Shown: positions 32,975-41,319 of the stretch, in pieces | Layout: the number at the start of each line of letters is the position of its first letter | Numbering within the stretch: the first letter of the stretch is position 1 | Assembly (NCBI GenBank): GCA_937922655.1 | Contig: CALAJH010000001.1 | Coordinates: 124,001 to 188,000 of the forward strand | DNA length: 64,000 nt | DNA from: an uncultured Bacteroidia bacterium | Lineage (GTDB): Bacteria > Bacteroidota > Bacteroidia > J057 > CALAJH01 | Direction: 5' to 3' | The notes under the pieces: model-generated | What the model was told of the DNA's origin: nothing | Databases searched by the model: none | Seen by the model: the letters and a program-made list of their open reading frames with translations, nothing else | Position numbers and translations under genes: made by a program

Positions 32975-33304
32975 ATGGCAACAAAACTTTCCGTGGAATT
33001 GACGGATTCCAATTTTCAAGGTTATTTGGCGTCGGGCCGGCCGATGATGGTGGATTTTTGGGCGGCGTGGTGCGGTCCATGCCGTGCCATTGCTCCGGCC
33101 GTCGAGGAGTTGGCCGCCGAATTTGAAGGCAAGGCCGTGGTTGGCAAAGTCGACGTCGACGTCAATCCTCAGGTGTCCGCTCAGTACGGTATTACCAGCA
33201 TCCCTACCCTCCTTTTCTTTAAAGACGGAAAATTGGTGGACAAAGCCGTCGGCGCCCAACCCAAACCCGCCCTTAAAAAGAAACTTGAAGCGCTGTTGAA
33301 TTAA
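32975..33304 (+). CDS. trxA: Thioredoxin
   Basis: A 109-residue cytosolic thioredoxin with active site WCGPC (Cys33, Cys36), the preceding FWAAW and the cis-Pro loop SIPTLLFF. It lacks a signal peptide, so it is the cytosolic reductant rather than an envelope oxidoreductase. The ATG at 32975 gives the standard length; an upstream in-frame ATG would add 16 unconserved residues. A 13-bp hairpin terminator follows at 33330-33366, so it is probably transcribed alone. Confidence 0.95.
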   Translation: MATKLSVELTDSNFQGYLASGRPMMVDFWAAWCGPCRAIAPAVEELAAEFEGKAVVGKVDVDVNPQVSAQYGITSIPTLLFFKDGKLVDKAVGAQPKPALKKKLEALLN

Positions 33305-33329
33305 CCTTTTGTTTACAAGCTTGGGTTTA

Positions 33330-33366
33330 CGTCAAGGGCGGCGCACGATATATGCCGCCCTTGACG
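33330..33366 (+). terminator. Hairpin terminator after trxA
   Basis: Perfect 13-bp arms CGTCAAGGGCGGC (33330-33342) and its reverse complement (33354-33366), an 11-base loop, then AATTTT. It lies 26 bp after the trxA stop. Confidence 0.75.
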
Positions 33367-33623
33367 AATTTTAACGCGACTATTCACAATACGCGCAAAC
33401 CGCGCCAACGCCAAGCCGCTAATCCCCGTTCGTTGATTCGCCCCCCAATTCAAACGTCAACCGACAAAGGCGATGAAAGCCGTTATCGTCGGAAAGCATC
33501 GTTTTTTCGCTCAATGTTGGTTTTGTCTACAACGTCCTCTGTTTTTTTCCACATTCTTCACAAAATTTACCGATTTTAGCCGTAGGATTGTAAGATTTTG
33601 TAAAGGCGTTGGAAAAAAAACGA

Positions 33624-33631
33624 TAATTTTG
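33624..33631 (+). promoter_or_regulatory. Candidate -7 element, NlpC/P60 gene
   Basis: TAATTTTG matches TAnnTTTG. A TTTG ending at 33600 lies 23 bases upstream, slightly too far. Transcription from here would start near 33638, upstream of both possible ATGs (33640, 33670). Confidence 0.45.
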
Positions 33632-33669
33632 CATCCACAATGCAACACAATCCGAGTAACGCTCGTAAA

Positions 33670-34416
33670 ATGAAGTTATTGGCGACGATAACGGCCCTTT
33701 TGTTTGCGGGCCTGACGCAAGCGCAAAACAACGCCGCATTTCAACTGCTTAGCACGGCCTTTGACGAGGCCGAAGGCGACAAAAATCATACGGTGGTTTC
33801 GCCGGCTCCCGTCCTTCCCGAAGAATTGTCCATTTATTCCCCTCAGGCGGCGGACTTTTTACACCATTACGGCCTGTTGCCCACGCCCGACGACGACAGG
33901 CTTTTGTTTGAGAACGCGGCCCGTTGGTGGGGGGTAAGGTACCGTTGGGGCGGTTTGGGAAAAACGGGTATGGATTGCCAGGGTTTGGTGCGCGTAGTCG
34001 TCGATTCGACCTACGGCTTAACCCTTCCCGCCGGCGCCGGCGCGCAATATCAAATGTGTACCCCCATACGTAACAAAGCCGACCTTCGTCCGGGCGACCT
34101 CGTCTTTTTCAAAATTGGCGGCGGATACATTTCCCACGTCGGCCTTTATCTCAAAAACAACAAGTTCATTCACGCTACAACGTGTTGCGGGGTCATCGTA
34201 AGCGACTTGAACGAATATTATTACCGGCTTTGGTATTTTTCGGGGGGACGTCTGCCCTACGAATTGGCGACGCGCCAACCCGAACCCGCGTTTTGTCCGC
34301 CGATACTCGAGCCGTTCATACCCGAAGAAAACGACGGCCATGCCCCGGAAATAGAATCCTGCCGCGGCGTTTGGCCCGCAGACCGGGGTTTGGTCTTACC
34401 GTTCTTGGAACAATGA
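33670..34416 (+). CDS. NlpC/P60 peptidoglycan endopeptidase, exported
   Basis: Cleaves the D-Glu-diaminopimelate bond of cell-wall stem peptides in the periplasm. The 248-residue protein begins MKLLATITALLFAGLTQAQ, a clean signal peptide; an ATG 10 codons earlier is possible but gives a poorer one. The NlpC/P60 domain has catalytic Cys103 (GMDCQGLV), His156 (ISHVGLYL) and His168 (KFIHA), in order. A Pro/Glu-rich tail of ~40 residues follows. Its stop overlaps the next gene (ATGA at 34413-34416). Confidence 0.9.
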   Translation: MKLLATITALLFAGLTQAQNNAAFQLLSTAFDEAEGDKNHTVVSPAPVLPEELSIYSPQAADFLHHYGLLPTPDDDRLLFENAARWWGVRYRWGGLGKTGMDCQGLVRVVVDSTYGLTLPAGAGAQYQMCTPIRNKADLRPGDLVFFKIGGGYISHVGLYLKNNKFIHATTCCGVIVSDLNEYYYRLWYFSGGRLPYELATRQPEPAFCPPILEPFIPEENDGHAPEIESCRGVWPADRGLVLPFLEQ

Positions 34417-34706
34417 AAATCTTGCGCATCGTTCGCTTGGAATTTTTACCCGAGCATGCCCCGGCGTTCGCCGATTACTTTTCCACCGTTCGCGGCCATA
34501 TCTCCGCCTTTACCGGCTGTTTGGAACTCCGCCATTACCGCGACGCCAACCATCCCCATGTTTACTACACGTACAGCGTATGGGCGCGGATCGAGGACTT
34601 GGAAGCCTATCGCAACAGCGAATTTTTTCGGGCGACGTGGAAAACGGTCAAGCCGCTTTTCGCGGCGCCGGCCCAAGCGTTTTCCCTCGTTTCGCCCGAC
34701 GAATAA
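34413..34706 (+). CDS. Antibiotic-biosynthesis-monooxygenase-like dimeric alpha/beta-barrel protein
   Basis: A 97-residue protein starting MKILRIVRLEFLPEHAPAFADYF. The pattern of strand, helix, the segment GCLELRHYRDANHPHVYYTYSVW and the following helix with W and F residues fits the ABM/ferredoxin-like dimeric barrel family. Members include haem-degrading and quinone-forming monooxygenases as well as proteins of unknown role. Catalytic residues cannot be assigned. The ATG overlaps the NlpC/P60 stop; the GMC oxidoreductase follows 39 bp later on the same strand. Confidence 0.7.
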   Translation: MKILRIVRLEFLPEHAPAFADYFSTVRGHISAFTGCLELRHYRDANHPHVYYTYSVWARIEDLEAYRNSEFFRATWKTVKPLFAAPAQAFSLVSPDE

Positions 34707-34745
34707 ATTTGGCGTCTGCGGCGTTTTAACGTATCTTGCGGGATA

Positions 34746-36296
34746 ATGCGGTACGACTTCGTTATTATCGGGAGCGGGTTTGGAGGGTCGGTTTCGGCGC
34801 TCAGGCTGACGGAAAAAGGCTACAAAGTTTTGGTTTTGGAAAAAGGCCCGCGTTTTACGCCGTCCGATTTTCCCAAGACCAACTGGCAGCTGCGCAAATG
34901 GCTTTGGGCGCCGTCGCTGGGTTGCAAAGGGCTTTTTAAAATTTCGCTTTTTCGCCACGTAACGGTTTTTTCGGGCGTGGGGGTGGGGGGCGGCTCGCTC
35001 GTTTACGCTAACACTTTGCCCGTGCCGAAGGACGCTTTTTTTGAGGCCGAGTCGTGGGCGCGATTCGCCGACTGGAAAAGCGAGCTTACGCCGCATTATG
35101 CCGAGGCCTTGCGAATGCTGGGTGCGACCCCGAACCCGCTCATGCACCGGGGCGACGAGGCCTTGCGTCAAGTGGCTCGCGAAATCGGCGCGGAAGAACG
35201 CTTCGGCCCCACCGACGTCGCCGTTTTCTTCGGCGAACCCGGCGTTACCGTTCCCGACCCTTATTTCGGCGGGCGCGGCCCCGAACGTACGGGATGTATG
35301 CATTGCGGCGCGTGCATGTTGGGTTGCCGACACGGCGCCAAAAACACCCTCGACAAAAACTATCTTTGGCTTGCCGAACTCGGCGGCGCCGAAGTTGTAC
35401 CCGCCGCCACCGTTCACGACGTTTCGCCCCTCGACGGTGCATCGGGAAAAACGGGGTATCGCATCGGTTGGAAAAACACTTTCGCCCCCAAACAAAAACA
35501 TACCGTCGAGGCCCGAGGAGTGATTTTCGCGGGCGGGGTTTTGGGTAGCGTTCCCCTGCTCTTAAAATTGAAGACCACGAATTTGCCGCGTTTGTCCGAA
35601 CGTGTCGGCCGGGCCGTACGCACCAATTCCGAAAGCCTTTTGGCCGCCGTCTCCTTCGAAAAAAACATCGAGCTGAGCACGGGCGTGGCAATAAGTTCGA
35701 TATTGCACACCGACGCGCACAGTCATTTGGAGGTGGTGCGTTACAATTCAGGTTCGGGATTTTTTCGCTTGGCCATGGCGCCGGCTTCGATGGGGCGCGG
35801 CCCCCTCGGACGCATCGCGGGCATGGTTAAAGATTATTTCACCGACCCGACGGGCAACTGGCGCGGCCTGACGGTCGACGACCTTGCACGCCGTTCGCAA
35901 ATTTTACTCTTTATGCGAACGCTGGACGGAACGCTAAGATTTAGACGCGGACGCTTCGGCCTGACAACGGACTTGGAAAGCGGCGACCCACCCACGCCTT
36001 TCATTCCCGAAGCACACGAACTCGCACGGCGTTTCGCCAAACAAGTCGGCGGAAAAGTCTTTGCGCTGGCAACCGAAACGGTCATGGGCATTCCGAGTAC
36101 GGCGCATATTTTGGGCGGCGCCTGCATCGGCGACTCCCCCGACAACGGGGTCGTCGCTCCCGACCAAACCGTTTTTGGTTACAACAACATGTGGGTCTGC
36201 GACGGCTCGGCCGTTTCCGCCAACCCCGGCGTCAATCCTTCGCTGACGATATGCGCCCAAACCGAACGCGCCATGAAATTTATCCCCCCCGCCTAA
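34746..36296 (+). CDS. GMC-type FAD oxidoreductase (cholesterol-oxidase-like subgroup)
   Basis: A 516-residue flavoenzyme. FVIIGSGFGGSVSALRLTEKG is the FAD-binding Rossmann motif and VGVGGGSLVYANT the second flavin loop. The Cys-rich segment GCMHCGACMLGCRHGAKNTL (~180) is typical of the cholesterol-oxidase-like GMC subgroup. The C-terminus has GSAVSANPGVNPSLTI with the usual catalytic-side Asn. There is no signal peptide. The substrate is unknown; sterol use should not be assumed in Bacteroidota. The stop overlaps by 3 bp the stop of the convergent gene at 36293. Confidence 0.85.
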   Translation: MRYDFVIIGSGFGGSVSALRLTEKGYKVLVLEKGPRFTPSDFPKTNWQLRKWLWAPSLGCKGLFKISLFRHVTVFSGVGVGGGSLVYANTLPVPKDAFFEAESWARFADWKSELTPHYAEALRMLGATPNPLMHRGDEALRQVAREIGAEERFGPTDVAVFFGEPGVTVPDPYFGGRGPERTGCMHCGACMLGCRHGAKNTLDKNYLWLAELGGAEVVPAATVHDVSPLDGASGKTGYRIGWKNTFAPKQKHTVEARGVIFAGGVLGSVPLLLKLKTTNLPRLSERVGRAVRTNSESLLAAVSFEKNIELSTGVAISSILHTDAHSHLEVVRYNSGSGFFRLAMAPASMGRGPLGRIAGMVKDYFTDPTGNWRGLTVDDLARRSQILLFMRTLDGTLRFRRGRFGLTTDLESGDPPTPFIPEAHELARRFAKQVGGKVFALATETVMGIPSTAHILGGACIGDSPDNGVVAPDQTVFGYNNMWVCDGSAVSANPGVNPSLTICAQTERAMKFIPPA

Positions 36297-37081
36297 ACCA
36301 ACAGCCTTCGCGCCAATTTTTGTCCGACGGCGGCGATGATTTCTTCCAAAAACGGTTGGGAAAAACCGCTTTTGCCGAATTTTTGCCCGCCGATAAGAAG
36401 TTTGCGCCGCGCGTCCAAACGCACCATCGCCTCGAAACCAATCGAACTGGCGTATTCAAGCCGTAGAAACTCAAACGACGCGCCGTTTGATATTTTCCCG
36501 TCCACCAAGTGATAGGGTTCGAGGGTGAAGTAGTTGCGGAGAAAAAACGAATCGGAAACCCGGCTTTTTTTGTAAACTCCGTTTTTGTCTTCGACGACGA
36601 GACAGGAAAATTCCGCGCCGCTGATGGCCGAAACGCGGTCCAAAACGAATTGTGGCAAACGTTCGTTTTCGACGGAGTCCATGTCGGTCAAGAGACGGCG
36701 CAAGGCCTCGCGCAATCGGCTTTCGATGAAGGCGTTTTTTTCTTGGCTGACGTCTTCGCCGCGCATTTCCACGGCGGTGCGAAATTCGGGCTTTTGTTCG
36801 AGCGTCAATCGATACCACGTATGGTCGGAAACCTGACGCTCCAAGCGCCAATGTTCGCCGTCAAGGGCTTGTTTAATGACCTTCGACCAATCGGGAGTAA
36901 AGGCGGGTACGTCGTTGATGCGCAACGACGCGCCGAAAAGCCCGGGGGCCAAACGTTCCGCCGGCGCGTTGAAGGCCAAGACCCGCAGGCCCTCGCCAAA
37001 AAGCCACAGCGGAGCCGTCTCCCGTGCCACACGCCGTTGATACGCTTGTACGTGATTAAAATTAAGCTCCGCGACAGCCAT
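36293..37081 (-). CDS. PAS-like / GAF-like sensory protein, unknown function
   Basis: A 262-residue soluble protein. The first ~105 residues (TAPLWLFGEGLRVLAFNAPAERL) look like a PAS domain, and residues ~140-262 (ERLPQFVLDRVSAISGAEFSCLVVED) like a GAF domain, with a helical linker between. No kinase, cyclase or DNA-binding domain is present, so an output partner would be separate. It is divergent from upp (221-bp gap) and convergent with the GMC gene. The family is not recognised; the domain reading is by pattern only. Confidence 0.5.
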   Translation of the reverse strand: MAVAELNFNHVQAYQRRVARETAPLWLFGEGLRVLAFNAPAERLAPGLFGASLRINDVPAFTPDWSKVIKQALDGEHWRLERQVSDHTWYRLTLEQKPEFRTAVEMRGEDVSQEKNAFIESRLREALRRLLTDMDSVENERLPQFVLDRVSAISGAEFSCLVVEDKNGVYKKSRVSDSFFLRNYFTLEPYHLVDGKISNGASFEFLRLEYASSIGFEAMVRLDARRKLLIGGQKFGKSGFSQPFLEEIIAAVGQKLARRLLV

Positions 37082-37164
37082 AAACGTATCCTAAAAGGTA
37101 TATGAATACTTGCCAAGTACGGCATACTTATAACGTAACACGACAAATATTCGACAAGTGCGGC

Positions 37165-37202
37165 TTTTGGGGCGACGAAACGGCCAATTTCGTCGCCCAA
37201 AA
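37165..37202 (+). promoter_or_regulatory. Hairpin in the upp leader region
   Basis: Arms 37165-37180 and 37188-37202 pair over 15 bp with one bulged G, around a 7-base loop. It lies 100 bases before the upp ATG, and no T-run follows on either strand. It could be an attenuator, an RNA-binding site or a double-stranded DNA operator for the divergent pair. Confidence 0.4.
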
Positions 37203-37302
37203 TATTAAGGCCGTCGAATTTCGTCGGATTGACGCACGACTTCGGGCAAAAGATGAAAATAATCGACGAAAAGTTCGTTATTTTGGCCTTGAATTCAAAC
37301 CC

Positions 37303-37959
37303 ATGAACAGACCGGTAATCATGACCGAACGTCCTTCGGCGTTCAGCCACGTCATGGCGCAAATGCGGGACGTAGAGGTGCAAAAAGACCGAATGCGCTT
37401 CCGATTTAATTTGGAGCGTTGCGGGGAAATGATTGCCTACGAGGTAAGCCGACGTTTGGGCTACGTCGAACGCAACGTTATTACGCCCTTGGGGGAAATT
37501 TTCGTTCCCGTCTTTGAAGAACGTCCGGTAATCGGGGCGATTCTTCGCGCCGCCCTGCCCATGCAACAAGGCTTTTTGAGAATATTCGACGACGCCGACA
37601 ACGCCTTCGTTTCCGCTTACCGCAAACACACCTCGGGCGACAAATTCGTCATCCAAGTGGACTATATTTCCACGCCCGATTTGGAAAACCGCACCCTGAT
37701 ACTCCTCGACCCCATGATGGCCACGGGGAAAACCATCGTTTTGGCCTACCGCGAACTTTCGCGCTTCGGAAACCCCAAGCAAACGTTTTTTTGCGGCGTG
37801 ATAGCATCCGAAGAAGGCATGGAACATATGCAAAGAAACGTGCCCGAGGCTCAAATTTTCGTCGGCGCGGTGGACAACGAACTTACGGCTAAAAGTTACA
37901 TCGTACCGGGCCTCGGCGACGCGGGCGACCTTGCGTTCGGTTCCAAATATGGCGAATGA
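37303..37959 (+). CDS. upp: Uracil phosphoribosyltransferase
   Basis: Salvages uracil to UMP with PRPP in the cytosol. The 218-residue protein has the PRPP-binding loop LLDPMMATGKTIV and the uracil-binding C-terminus VPGLGDAGDLAFG. ATG 37303 gives the standard length; the longer frame from 37102 adds 67 unconserved residues and crosses the leader hairpin. The next gene starts 1 bp after the stop, so they are co-transcribed, although uracil salvage and acyl-CoA chemistry have no evident link. Confidence 0.93.
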   Translation: MNRPVIMTERPSAFSHVMAQMRDVEVQKDRMRFRFNLERCGEMIAYEVSRRLGYVERNVITPLGEIFVPVFEERPVIGAILRAALPMQQGFLRIFDDADNAFVSAYRKHTSGDKFVIQVDYISTPDLENRTLILLDPMMATGKTIVLAYRELSRFGNPKQTFFCGVIASEEGMEHMQRNVPEAQIFVGAVDNELTAKSYIVPGLGDAGDLAFGSKYGE

Positions 37960-37960
37960 C

Positions 37961-38743
37961 ATGACCCAATTTCAACACGTGCTGGTCGAAGCCGGGGAAC
38001 GCATTGCACGCATTACCCTCAATCGCCCGGAAAAAGCCAACGCCCTCAACTACGTCGTGGTGCAGGAACTCAAAACGGCGCTTGTCGCCGCGGACAACGA
38101 CGACGCGGTCAAGGTCGTTATTCTTAAAGCCGCCGGACCGACCTTTTGCGCCGGTTTGGATTTGGAATACCTCTACAAACTCCAACAGTACGGCGTGGAA
38201 GAAAACCTTTACGACGCCCGACACGTTGCCGAACTCTATCTGCTCATGGCCAAAATGCACAAAATCATCATTGTGCAGGTGGAGGGGCCGGCATTGGCAA
38301 CGGGGTGCGGCTTGGTGGCGGCGGCGGATTTCGCCTATGCCACCCCCGAATCGAGCTTCGGGTTTCGCGAGGTCAAAATGGGTTTTATCCCCTCGCTGCC
38401 GATAAAAACCCTGATACGAAAAATCGGCGAAGGACGAACGCGTCAACTGCTTCTTTCCGGCGACCTCATCAGCGCCCACACCGCCGCCGACTTCGGCCTT
38501 ATCGCGGGCGTCGCCGAAGCCGATACCATAGAAAATTACGTGCTTTACCGAGCAATGCAGTTTTGTCGAGAAAACTCCCAGTCGGCCATCGAGGTAACCA
38601 AACGGCTCATCCACGATACGGTCGAAATGCCTTTCGACGACGCCCTAACTTTTTCGGTAAAGATGAGCGCCCACGCGCGAATGTCCTTGGAATCGCGCTT
38701 CGGTACCCAAAACTACCTCACGGGACAACCCATCGAATGGTAG
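37961..38743 (+). CDS. Enoyl-CoA hydratase/isomerase (crotonase) family protein
   Basis: A 260-residue crotonase-fold enzyme acting on acyl-CoA. The oxyanion-hole segments FCAGLDLEYL and GPALATGCGLVAAADF are present. Compared with classical enoyl-CoA hydratase, the first catalytic Glu (in CEL) is replaced by Gly (CGL), while the second (in GFREVKMGFIPS) is kept. That pattern suggests a methylglutaconyl-type hydratase, isomerase or other crotonase, not a standard beta-oxidation hydratase. The start at 37961 follows the upp TGA by 1 bp; ATG 37949, in the same frame and overlapping upp, is also possible. Confidence 0.85.
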   Translation: MTQFQHVLVEAGERIARITLNRPEKANALNYVVVQELKTALVAADNDDAVKVVILKAAGPTFCAGLDLEYLYKLQQYGVEENLYDARHVAELYLLMAKMHKIIIVQVEGPALATGCGLVAAADFAYATPESSFGFREVKMGFIPSLPIKTLIRKIGEGRTRQLLLSGDLISAHTAADFGLIAGVAEADTIENYVLYRAMQFCRENSQSAIEVTKRLIHDTVEMPFDDALTFSVKMSAHARMSLESRFGTQNYLTGQPIEW

Positions 38744-38975
38744 CGCTCCTCGATGTTTCGGTTTCGTTGCGAGTGCAAACAAACGCCGAAACGCGGCAAG
38801 CGTTGGGTTTGCAAAAGAAGCAGGATTTCGAAGCCTTTATTTTTACGGAAAGTTTTTGCGAAACTCAACGCTTTATGAATGTAAAAGCCGGACAAAGTCC
38901 GTGGGGATTTTCAAAAAAAGTTTTTCCAAACCCGCGAATAAATGAGCAAAATTTCTATTATTTGCGTTAAGGGTT

Positions 38976-38983
38976 TAATTTTG
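38976..38983 (+). promoter_or_regulatory. Candidate -7 element, acidic secreted protein gene
   Basis: TAATTTTG matches TAnnTTTG 15 bases before the ATG at 38999, giving a leader of about 9 bases. No well-spaced TTG is present. Confidence 0.4.
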
Positions 38984-38998
38984 TTGTAAACTACAAAC

Positions 38999-39763
38999 AT
39001 GCGATTGCGACTTATAGGCTTGGCCGCGGTTTGGATGCTCTCTTTTTCAAATTTGGCGGCTCACGAACCTCCGGAGACGCGTACCTTTTTCACGTTTGCG
39101 CACCCTTCTTCTTTTGTCGCCGCAAAAGTAGCCCGTGCGCTCGACAGGCTTGCGCAAAAAGAAGACGACTACGTGCACATCCACACCCCGATCGACGAAG
39201 TGGATTGGCTCGCGCTTGTTGAACGCCCGTTCGTTACCGTTCACGACAGCGTTTTGGCCGACGCCTCGGCTTGGGATGCGCAAAACCCCGAGGCCGAATG
39301 GTTTATTGCCGACTTTGCGCAGGAACGCGCCGAAAAAAAACGCCGACGCAAAACCAAACTTCAAAACGAGTTTGCCGCCGAATGGGATTTGTTCGTCGAC
39401 GACGATGAATGGGAGCTTGAATTCGACGAAGAAAACATCGAGGAAGAGCTTTCGGCCATGGAAGCCGACCACTACGCCGAATTGGCGCAACGGGAGGCCG
39501 ACAGCCTACGCGCATGGGCAATGGAAACGGACTTTGCCGAAGACGATTCGCCGGAAGACGACTTGGAAATCACCGAAACCCAAACCGACCCCCTGTGGGG
39601 CGCACTGGCCTTAGCCGACGATTTGGTGGACGAGCTCTGGAACCTGTGGTGCGACGCCCGCCCCTCCCCCGAAGGCATTTACGGTTTTTACTTTTTCCCC
39701 GACGACGACGAAAAAGAACTCCCCCCCGCCAATCCGGGCTTTGGCGGATTCGTCCCACGATAA
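38999..39763 (+). CDS. Highly acidic exported protein, unknown function
   Basis: A 254-residue protein. Residues 1-21 are a signal peptide (MRLRLIGLAAVWMLSFSNLAA). The first ~80 mature residues are ordinary, then residues ~125-200 are extremely acidic and Trp-rich (DLFVDDDEWELEFDEENIEE, and later FAEDDSPEDDLE), broken by one basic patch (ERAEKKRRRKTK). It ends with a Gly/Pro tail. No domain is recognised. Its stop is 1 bp before the Rieske lipoprotein start, so the two are co-transcribed. The acidic segment could bind divalent metal ions or basic partners; that is inference only. Confidence 0.7.
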   Translation: MRLRLIGLAAVWMLSFSNLAAHEPPETRTFFTFAHPSSFVAAKVARALDRLAQKEDDYVHIHTPIDEVDWLALVERPFVTVHDSVLADASAWDAQNPEAEWFIADFAQERAEKKRRRKTKLQNEFAAEWDLFVDDDEWELEFDEENIEEELSAMEADHYAELAQREADSLRAWAMETDFAEDDSPEDDLEITETQTDPLWGALALADDLVDELWNLWCDARPSPEGIYGFYFFPDDDEKELPPANPGFGGFVPR

Positions 39764-39764
39764 C

Positions 39765-40154
39765 ATGAGCCTTTGTAGACGCGAGTTTTTGGCGGTCGCA
39801 AGCTTAACCCTCGCCCTGCCTTCGTGCAACTGGTTCGACGAACCCGAAGCCCCCCTTTTGCCCCTCGAAGAACTTCTTGCCAAACGCCGACATATCGCCG
39901 ACTTCAACGGCGACGCGGTTTTCGTTGGTTTGGACGACGACGACTGTCCTTACGCTCTGAGTTTGGTTTGCACGCACAAAAAATGCACCGTCGGTTTCAA
40001 ACCCGAACTCGACGGTTTTCTTTGCCCCTGCCACAAGGGGCGCTACGACCGCTTTGGTCAAGTGATTTCGGGTAAGCCGCCCCGTCCCCTCGAACGATTT
40101 GCCTTACAAGAACGCGACGGCGTTGTTTGGATACTCAATCGTCGGCCGGCGTAG
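39765..40154 (+). CDS. Small Rieske [2Fe-2S] protein, probable Tat-exported lipoprotein
   Basis: A 129-residue protein. The N-terminus CRREFLAVASLTLALPSC combines a twin-arginine motif with a lipobox (Cys21), so it is probably exported folded and lipid-anchored. The Rieske cluster ligands are Cys69-x-His71 (CTHKKC) and Cys87-x-x-His90 (CPCHKG), with Cys74 and Cys89 placed for the stabilising disulfide seen in high-potential Rieske proteins. It has no cytochrome b or oxygenase partner here. Its neighbour upstream is the acidic secreted protein. It could serve as a periplasmic electron carrier or a small arsenite-oxidase- or bc-type subunit homologue. Confidence 0.88.
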   Translation: MSLCRREFLAVASLTLALPSCNWFDEPEAPLLPLEELLAKRRHIADFNGDAVFVGLDDDDCPYALSLVCTHKKCTVGFKPELDGFLCPCHKGRYDRFGQVISGKPPRPLERFALQERDGVVWILNRRPA

Positions 40155-41319
40155 CGCGGCGTTCGTTCTTGCGGCGGCGTTTCAGGCGTTTTGGGGATGG
40201 CGGGCTTTAACCAACGGCGAATGGCTTTTGGACGATTCGATTACGTATTTGGAAATCGCCCGAAATCTCCCCAACGAATACGCCCGTTTTCCCGGCGTTG
40301 CCGACGTTCAACGCCCGCCGGGCTATCCTTTTTTCTTGTTTGTGCTTTATTTTCTCCTCGGCACGGGGGCGACGGGAACGATAATCGCACAAAAAATATC
40401 GGTGTTCGTTACCGCGCTGGGAATTTACAAAACCGCGACCCTCTTTTCCCCGCGTAATTACGCCCGAAAATCGGCGTTGTTGTATTTGTTTTTGCCTTAT
40501 CCGGCGTTGTTTTCGTCGTTGTTGCTAACGGAAACGCTGTTCGTCGCGCTCTTGGTATGGGCGGCTTACGGAGCGTTGAAGAGCCGTTATGTCGTATCGG
40601 GATTGTTGTTGGCGGTCGGCACGTGGGTCAAACCGTTGGCGATGGTTGCGGCGGCGTTTTTGTTTGCGGCGGCGGCGGTGCAAGAATTACGACGCGGAAA
40701 ATTTTCCATGAATACGATTTTCATTGTTTTTTTACCCGCGGCGGCCGTTTGGGTATGGCAATGTCGGAACGCCGTCGTTGCACAAACGCCGTCGTTTTCC
40801 ACTTCGGGCAATACGGCCAAACTGTACGGTATCGGTGCGGCAATAGACGCGTTGGCCGACAAGGCGGATTGGAGCGAGGAATCGCTGATATATTACGGTG
40901 AAAAGCGGCGGGGCGAAACACGATTCGTCGCCGGCTTTCCCGCTCAGGAAACGGCGGTTTTTCACGCCCCGTTTCCATGGGGTACGATGTTCGAGCGTCC
41001 GGAGGAGACGTTAAAATTTTATGCTTTATCCTTGTGGGGCATGGCGCGAGGAACGGGTTGGGCGACGGCGGAAAAAATTTCGCATTCGAGAGTGGCGGCC
41101 GTCGTTGTTGCCGTATGGGGAGCAATCGTTATATTTGCGTTGTGGATGGCGGCTTTTTGGCCGCAAAGACGCTTCGAATCGGCGACGATGCTCGTCGTTG
41201 CCGTCGGTTTGGTTTTGGCCCACGCTAGCGCATGGGCCGACGGCCGCTATCGTATGCCCTCGGACGTTTTCATTTTAATTGCCGCCACGCCAACGTTATG
41301 GAACCGAAAACGCTTTTAA
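40099..41319 (+). CDS. Polytopic glycosyltransferase-like (GT-C) membrane protein
   Basis: A 406-residue protein with about nine membrane helices. The first periplasmic loop contains LLDDSITYLEIARN followed by VQRPPGYPFFLFVLY, the acidic pair and Pro-rich segment typical of GT39/GT83-like GT-C transferases that use polyprenyl-phosphate sugars. Substrate and acceptor are unknown. The ATG at 40099 makes it overlap the Rieske gene by 56 bp; a TTG at 40123 is a possible alternative. Its 3' end overlaps the SixA-like gene by 22 bp. It is probably part of one operon with the acidic protein, Rieske and SixA genes. Confidence 0.7.
   Translation: MPYKNATALFGYSIVGRRSAAFVLAAAFQAFWGWRALTNGEWLLDDSITYLEIARNLPNEYARFPGVADVQRPPGYPFFLFVLYFLLGTGATGTIIAQKISVFVTALGIYKTATLFSPRNYARKSALLYLFLPYPALFSSLLLTETLFVALLVWAAYGALKSRYVVSGLLLAVGTWVKPLAMVAAAFLFAAAAVQELRRGKFSMNTIFIVFLPAAAVWVWQCRNAVVAQTPSFSTSGNTAKLYGIGAAIDALADKADWSEESLIYYGEKRRGETRFVAGFPAQETAVFHAPFPWGTMFERPEETLKFYALSLWGMARGTGWATAEKISHSRVAAVVVAVWGAIVIFALWMAAFWPQRRFESATMLVVAVGLVLAHASAWADGRYRMPSDVFILIAATPTLWNRKRF

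Larger units (their letters stand above)
33305..33669. other. Intergenic region between trxA and NlpC/P60 gene
   Basis: 365 bp holding the trxA terminator (33330-33366) and the NlpC/P60 -7 element (33624-33631). The middle 250 bp shows nothing recognisable; a 66-residue frame at 33473 overlaps the promoter and is not supported. Confidence 0.5.

Noticed and set aside
36805-37962. 385-residue minus-strand frame antisense to upp
   Set aside because: Antisense shadow of a clear upp gene; its composition follows from the opposite strand.
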